Below, piece after piece: positions 23,767-27,981 of a DNA stretch of 27,981 bases. Every line of letters starts with the position of its first letter. The stretch's first letter is position 1. The stretch covers positions 1-27,981 of the forward strand of contig RKRO01000204.1 in NCBI GenBank assembly GCA_007571355.1, in the 5' to 3' direction. The notes below the pieces were generated by a model that was not told the origin of the DNA, made no database searches, and was given only the letters and a program-made list of their open reading frames with translations. Position numbers and translations under genes: made by a program. Source of the stretch: Candidatus Poribacteria bacterium. Lineage in GTDB: Bacteria; Poribacteria; WGA-4E; WGA-3G.

Positions 23767-23966
23767 CGATTCAGGCAGGTCTCCTGACTTCCGATCTTTT
23801 GGCGTAGCTTGCAAGCCAAAACTTGCGCTACAAAAGTCCGCTGAACCTTCCCATCAACGAATTAACAGTGGTCTTTTCAGCGAGTATTGTGATCGTTCAC
23901 AGTGGCGGGGCCGTGGCGGATTCTCACCGCGCTTCCCTATTCTCCGTAATTCGGCACCTGAACCGT
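23767..23966 (-). ncRNA. Cobalamin (B12) riboswitch
   Basis: Reading the minus strand, P1 is GGTTCAGG...CCTGAATC (23966 end and 23767 end). Core elements are GGTGAGAATCCGCCAC (23928-23913), CCCGCCACTGT (23909-23899), the second CCACTG, GGGAAGG, and the B12 box AGTCAGGAGACCTGCC (23789-23774). The arrangement and order match the cobalamin riboswitch aptamer. A variable region before the B12 box carries an extra hairpin at 23804-23831. It should repress the following genes when cobalamin is abundant. Confidence 0.96.
23804..23831. repeat. GTAGC-type hairpin inside the riboswitch
   Basis: GTAGC (23804-23808) and GCTAC (23827-23831) enclose GCAAG (23811-23815) and CTTGC (23822-23826) with a 2-nt bulge. 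It fills the variable arm just before the B12 box and resembles the scattered GTAGC hairpins, so it may be a repeat that landed there. Confidence 0.5.
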
Positions 23967-23996
23967 TAATTTATTCAATTGTTGTCAATGTCTATA

Positions 23997-24025
23997 TTAT
24001 ATCACACAGCACCATTTTTTGCAAA
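23997..24025 (-). promoter_or_regulatory. Promoter for the cobalamin-riboswitch operon
   Basis: On the minus strand a perfect TATAAT (23997-24002) is preceded by TGA, an extended -10, and TTGCAA (24020-24025) lies 17 bp upstream. It falls about 30 bp upstream of the aptamer, the expected spacing for a transcript beginning with it. Confidence 0.8.
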
Positions 24026-24146
24026 TTTTTTGTAGGTTCGTGAAAGTATTCACAAAAACCGGAATCATCCATCCGAATGGGTATTCCATATTTTTGGTTT
24101 TTATGCTTGCTTGTTTTAAACGGAATTGGTATCATAAAGGTTAGTT

Positions 24147-24174
24147 CTTGTAGGAGCGTCTTCCAGTCGCGATG
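24147..24174. repeat. GTAGG-type repeat copy upstream of the helicase gene
   Basis: TTGTAGGAGCG and CAGTCGCGATG flank TCTTC, a member of the GTAGGAGCG...CGCGA family. It is followed at 24183-24194 by a perfect 12-nt palindrome, AGCAATATTGCT, 26 bp before the helicase start codon, possibly an operator. Confidence 0.4.
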
Positions 24175-24220
24175 CATCAAATAGCAATATTGCTCTAACG
24201 GTTTAAAGAAAGATAACGCA

Positions 24221-27200
24221 ATGTCAAAAACCGCCCGTATCCGAGACAACAGCATGTACGGCACCGTTGCCGATTTTTTGCGAACTAAAATCCAAGACGG
24301 TTCTGACCTCTCCATTGTCTCCGCCTATTTCACCATTTACGCCTTTGACAAACTCAGAGACGAATTAACGGGCATTCAAGGGCTCCGTTTCCTGTTCGGT
24401 GAACCGAGTTTTACCCGCATTGATCCCGACAAAACCGAAAGCAAGGCGTTCCAGCTCACTGAATCAGGGTTAAAACTCCAAAACTATCTTCCGCAAAAAG
24501 AGGTCGCTAAGGCGTGTGCCGACTGGATTAAAGAAAAGGTCGAGATTCGTTCCGTCCGTCAATCAAATTTTCTGCACGGCAAAATGTATTATATTGCGAA
24601 CGGTAATAGCGAAGATGCAATCCTCGGCAGCTCTAACTTCACCGTGCGCGGCTTAGGACTCAGCGAAACAGCAAGCAATATTGAGCTCAACCTCGAAGTC
24701 GACAGTAAAAGTGATTGTGCTGACCTGAAAACGTGGTTTGATAATCTATGGGAATCGGATCAGGTAGCAGATGTAAAAGCAGAAGTGCTGCAAACCCTCA
24801 AAAACGCTTATCAGGACAAAGCCCCCGAATTCATCTACTACAAAACGCTTTACCATCTCTTTGAAGACATATTGGCAGATGTAGGCGACACGGAATTTGC
24901 CGAAGCGAATCCTTCATTCTTGCAAACGGAAATCTGGCAGACGCTCTACACCTTCCAAAAGCACGGTGTGCAAGCCTGTCTGCAGAAACTCAAAGCATAT
25001 AACGGGTGTATCATCGCCGATAGCGTCGGATTGGGCAAAACCTACGAGGCACTCGCGATTATCAAGTACTTTGAACTGCGAAATGCGAATGTCTTGGTGC
25101 TGTGTCCGAAAAAATTAGAAAAGAATTGGACGCTTTATCCGATACACTATCGCAGAAGACGCAACCCCCTGAAAGCCGATCGGTTTCGCTACAATGTGCT
25201 GGCACACACGGATTTGAGCCGAGACTCTGGAGATGCCAACGGTATTGATCTTGCACAACACGAATGGGATGGGTACGATCTTATTGTTATCGATGAATCT
25301 CATAACTTCCGAAATCGTGGTGCCCGTTACCAGAAATTGATGGAAGATGTCATCCAGAGGGGTGGCAAAACCCAAGTCTTAATGCTCTCTGCCACACCGG
25401 TCAACAATCGCCTCACTGATCTTGCGAATCAGATCTGTTTAATCACTGAAGATCGGGACGACGCTTTTAGAGAGACTGGTATTCCAAGCGTTAGCGGCAC
25501 ACTCAACGCCGCACAAAACCGTTTCGATACCTGGACAGCAGAAACCGATCAACCTTCAACTGTCGGAGGGGTTTCTAATCCCGCCAATCAAACAGAAAGC
25601 CTTGCGGAAAGCCTGAACGCTGACTTTTTTGTACTATTGGATCGCCTCACTATCGCGCGTTCCCGGACCCATGTCGTAAACTTCTATGACAATGCGATTC
25701 AAGAGATCGGTCGATTCCCGGATCGTGAACCTCCGCAATCTATCTTCCCTGAAATTGATCTGCAAGGGCAATTTCCGACTTACCAGACAATCAGCCATCA
25801 GATTGATGGGTATCAACTCGCGATCTTCAATCCATCAAGATACATTCGTCAAGAATGTCGTCACCACTATGGCGAGAAACTCCTCCAGCAACGCGAGTTC
25901 AATCTGATCGGTATGATGAAGGTGAACTTCCTCAAACGTCTTGAGAGCAGCGTTTACGCCTTCACATCAACCCTTGAACGTACCATTGAGAATATTAAAG
26001 AACGGGAATCTGAAATTCAGAACTTTCTGAGCGCAACACAGAGCGTTGGCAGGGAGAGCAGTTTCGACCCGTTTGCTGAAACGACAGAAGAATACGGAGA
26101 GGATGCCGAATTACAGACCGGCATCCAAGCGGGGAAAAATCAAACTTACCACTATGAACATATTGACCTTGATACTTGGCTGACCGACCTTCACGACGAT
26201 AGAACACAATTGGCTAAAATTTACAAAATCGCGCAAAATATCACGGCTGATCGGGATGCAAAATTGGAGTACCTCAAGCAACGGATCGCTGCCAAAGCTC
26301 AGAATCCCACAAAAAAACGAGACGGGCAACAGAACCGTAAAGTCCTCGTCTTTACCGCCTTTGCGGACACTGCCAACTACCTCTACGATAATCTATACGA
26401 ATGGGCAAAGAAGACGCTTAATATTGAAGCCGCTGTCGTTACAGGCGGCGCAAGCAGAAGTGAACTCGTCAGGAACGACTTCGACGAAATCCTTACGAAT
26501 TTTTCGCCGATTTCCAAAGAGCGGGACGATGAGGAGAGAGCGGGTGAACTCCCAGACATTGATCTACTTATCGCTACCGATTGTATTTCTGAAGGGCAAA
26601 ATTTACAGGACTGTGATTATCTCATCAATTACGACATCCATTGGAATCCTGTCCGAATTATCCAACGTTTCGGACGGATTGACCGGATCGGCAGCCAAAA
26701 CAAGAAAATCCATCTTATCAACTTCTGGCCCACGCCTGAACTCGACGCATACATCAACTTGAAACCTCGCGTTGAAGCGCGGATGGCACTTGTCAATCTC
26801 ACTGCAACAGGCGACGATGATCTACTCTCATTAACGGAAAAAGAGAGTATGGAACAGGTCTGGACGCACCGAGACGAACAACTCCGCCGCATGCAAACCG
26901 AAATCCTTGATTTTGAAGATATCGAGGAGCAATTGAATCTTAACCAATTCACACTTGACGATTTTCGGGCGCAGCTCCTCAACTATCTCCGCGAAAATGA
27001 AGCAAAGCTCAGGGAGGCTCCCCTCGGTTTATACGCCATCACTGCACCGCTCACACACGCCGGGGGTCCTGTGAATATCAACCCCGGGGGTGTCTTCTGC
27101 CTAAAGCAGACTCGTGAGAAAGAGAACAATGAAGAAGGGAAAAAACACAACCCGATTCACCCGTACCACCTCGTGCATATCAGCGATGACGGTGAGGTCT

Positions 27201-27496
27201 CCATCGGATTCACCAACCCAAAACGGATTTTGGAACACCTCCGTACACTTTGTGTTGAGAAGAAACAACATGATCAAGACCTCTGCAACTATTTCAACGA
27301 GGAAACCGACAACGGCAGCGATATGACACACTATGAGATGCTACTTGATGCCTCGCTAAATTCAATTCGTGAGGCATACAACCGGAAGGTCAATGATCAA
27401 CTTGACGCGAGTACTGATGCACTGCTCCCGACTGTTGATAGTCAGATTACCGAAAAAACAGAATTTGAACTCGTTACATGGTTAGTCATTAGATAA
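24221..27496 (+). CDS. Large PLD-nuclease/SF2 helicase fusion, candidate defence protein
   Basis: The 1091-residue protein begins with a phospholipase-D-like domain with one HKD-type site (His119, Lys121 in LHGKMYYI, and GSSNFT at 136-141). An SF2/SNF2-type helicase follows: motif I DSVGLGKT (267-274), motif II DESH (358-361), motif III SATP (390-393), then a long insertion (about 400-690). Helicase C follows: VLVFTAF, CISEGQNLQDCDYLINYD and motif VI QRFGRIDRIG (815-824). The C-terminal 250 residues are unassigned. Such PLD-helicase proteins occur beside restriction-modification or other anti-phage genes; function here is inferred. SD is weak. A GTAGG-type repeat lies in frame at 25562-25584 (residues near TVGGVSNPAN), a loop after motif III. 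The start of a probable methylase gene follows after 348 bp. Confidence 0.88.
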   Translation: MSKTARIRDNSMYGTVADFLRTKIQDGSDLSIVSAYFTIYAFDKLRDELTGIQGLRFLFGEPSFTRIDPDKTESKAFQLTESGLKLQNYLPQKEVAKACADWIKEKVEIRSVRQSNFLHGKMYYIANGNSEDAILGSSNFTVRGLGLSETASNIELNLEVDSKSDCADLKTWFDNLWESDQVADVKAEVLQTLKNAYQDKAPEFIYYKTLYHLFEDILADVGDTEFAEANPSFLQTEIWQTLYTFQKHGVQACLQKLKAYNGCIIADSVGLGKTYEALAIIKYFELRNANVLVLCPKKLEKNWTLYPIHYRRRRNPLKADRFRYNVLAHTDLSRDSGDANGIDLAQHEWDGYDLIVIDESHNFRNRGARYQKLMEDVIQRGGKTQVLMLSATPVNNRLTDLANQICLITEDRDDAFRETGIPSVSGTLNAAQNRFDTWTAETDQPSTVGGVSNPANQTESLAESLNADFFVLLDRLTIARSRTHVVNFYDNAIQEIGRFPDREPPQSIFPEIDLQGQFPTYQTISHQIDGYQLAIFNPSRYIRQECRHHYGEKLLQQREFNLIGMMKVNFLKRLESSVYAFTSTLERTIENIKERESEIQNFLSATQSVGRESSFDPFAETTEEYGEDAELQTGIQAGKNQTYHYEHIDLDTWLTDLHDDRTQLAKIYKIAQNITADRDAKLEYLKQRIAAKAQNPTKKRDGQQNRKVLVFTAFADTANYLYDNLYEWAKKTLNIEAAVVTGGASRSELVRNDFDEILTNFSPISKERDDEERAGELPDIDLLIATDCISEGQNLQDCDYLINYDIHWNPVRIIQRFGRIDRIGSQNKKIHLINFWPTPELDAYINLKPRVEARMALVNLTATGDDDLLSLTEKESMEQVWTHRDEQLRRMQTEILDFEDIEEQLNLNQFTLDDFRAQLLNYLRENEAKLREAPLGLYAITAPLTHAGGPVNINPGGVFCLKQTREKENNEEGKKHNPIHPYHLVHISDDGEVSIGFTNPKRILEHLRTLCVEKKQHDQDLCNYFNEETDNGSDMTHYEMLLDASLNSIREAYNRKVNDQLDASTDALLPTVDSQITEKTEFELVTWLVIR
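25562..25584 (+). repeat. GTAGG-type repeat copy inside the helicase reading frame
   Basis: GTCGGAGGGGTTTCTAATCCCGCC matches the intergenic copy at 8554-8576 (GGAGGGGTTTCTAACCCCG) with few changes. It encodes GGVSNPA in a low-complexity insertion and keeps the frame open, so it looks like a repeat captured as coding sequence. Confidence 0.6.
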
Positions 27497-27588
27497 TAGC
27501 CCGTGGTGTGGCACAATCTTCCAGAGTGTGCCTGCCGTAGACAGTAGCCCGTGGTGTGGCACAATCTTCCAGATTGTGTCTGCCGTAG
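27497..27588. repeat. Two 44-bp direct repeats, each a hairpin
   Basis: Copies at 27497-27540 and 27545-27588 start TAGCCCGTGGTGTGGCAC and differ at a few positions. The second has perfect arms CACAATCT (27560-27567) and AGATTGTG (27571-27578) around TCC; the first has mismatches there. They begin right after the helicase stop, so they may be transcript-end hairpins, but they belong to the GTAGC-type family. Confidence 0.7.
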
Positions 27589-27681
27589 CGTTCTGTTTTT
27601 CGCCAACCGGAAATGGACGTTACAAAAACGTGAGTTTGATAAATACCTAAAACAGCCGCTTTTCCGCTGAGCGTCCGCCTT

Positions 27682-27712
27682 CCCCCCTGATAAGGGGGGA
27701 TCAAGGGGGGTT
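27682..27712. repeat. C-run/G-run repeat element
   Basis: CCCCCC, TGATAA, GGGGGG, ATCAA, GGGGGG. It has the same plan as 8781-8812 and lies in the gap between the helicase and the next gene. Confidence 0.5.
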
Positions 27713-27844
27713 GAGTTTCTAAAAATCGCTGTTTTTCGGGGAATCTCTTGCTTTTTTCGTGAATATGCGTCTGCTGGGGAAACCTCTCATATTTTTTTAA
27801 ACTGGCGTTACAAAAAATATAGATGTAAAACGGGAAAACTAAAA

Positions 27845-27981
27845 ATGAATTCACAAATAACAATCCAGGAAAACATCGAGAACGCCCTAAAGGACTTTCG
27901 TAACCGCCCGCTCAGAGCAGCCGCTACAAAACTCCTGAACACACTCGGCTACCACAGCAAGCGAGTCGGAAACGATGGCAT
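27845..27981 (+). CDS. Start of a truncated gene, possibly an Eco57I-like modification protein
   Basis: The window ends after 45 codons. The encoded N-terminus, MNSQITIQENIENALKDF, then RPLRAAATKLLNTLGYHSKR, has the ALKDF...P(L)...LL-LGY-S-R pattern I associate with the N-terminus of Eco57I-type restriction-modification methylase/nuclease fusions. With so little sequence, the identity is tentative. It is on the same strand as the PLD-helicase gene, 348 bp downstream, past two repeat elements. Confidence 0.45.
   Translation, partial: MNSQITIQENIENALKDFRNRPLRAAATKLLNTLGYHSKRVGNDG

Noticed and set aside
27497..27588. Start of a CRISPR array
   Set aside because: Only two repeats with a 4-bp gap, no spacers, and they are self-complementary hairpins of a dispersed family.

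Overview
The window looks like an accessory-rich chromosomal stretch of a Candidatus Poribacteria-type bacterium or a close relative. This is an inference from gene content: a PhyH-family dioxygenase, an enolase-superfamily sugar-acid dehydratase, secreted LamG, CotH-kinase, ankyrin, TPR and dockerin proteins, beta-propellers, and many short hairpin repeats between genes. Base composition looks moderate. I found no rRNA, tRNA, transposase gene or CRISPR array.

Layout. 107-3155 (+) holds a tandem two-gene module: a membrane-anchored protein A followed by a small exported protein B. There are two intact copies and a third, decayed one; neither protein is recognised. 3156-3530 carries repeats, a possible terminator and tandem sigma70-like promoters. 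3531-8506 (+) encodes a mandelate racemase/galactonate-dehydratase-like enzyme, a PhyH dioxygenase, a membrane di-heme cytochrome c and an overlapping Rieske-glutamate-synthase-like oxidoreductase. 8931-12387 (-) encodes a YjhG/YagF-type sugar-acid dehydratase, a VanZ-like protein and a PEP-hydrolase-family TIM barrel. 12798-18096 (-) encodes a trypsin-like protease with TPRs, a CotH kinase fused to ankyrin repeats (both with an in-frame amber codon) and an exported LamG protein.

18131-18248 looks like a small TA-flanked MITE. 18301-24025 (-) is the most coherent regulatory unit: a promoter, a clear cobalamin riboswitch, an attenuator-like terminator, and three genes encoding an exported YncE/BtuG-like beta-propeller with a dockerin, a lipoprotein with a polytopic C-terminus resembling an ECF S-component, and an exported quinoprotein-like beta-propeller. 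I infer a candidate corrinoid capture and uptake system. The right edge, 24221-27981 (+), starts what looks like a defence or DNA-modification locus: a large PLD-nuclease/SF2-helicase protein followed by a truncated gene whose first 45 residues resemble an Eco57I-like modification protein.

At least two short hairpin-repeat families are scattered between genes, and one copy sits inside the helicase reading frame. The strongest leads are the riboswitch-controlled locus, the A-B array, the two amber-interrupted exported proteins, the Rieske-GltB/di-heme pair and the PLD-helicase locus.
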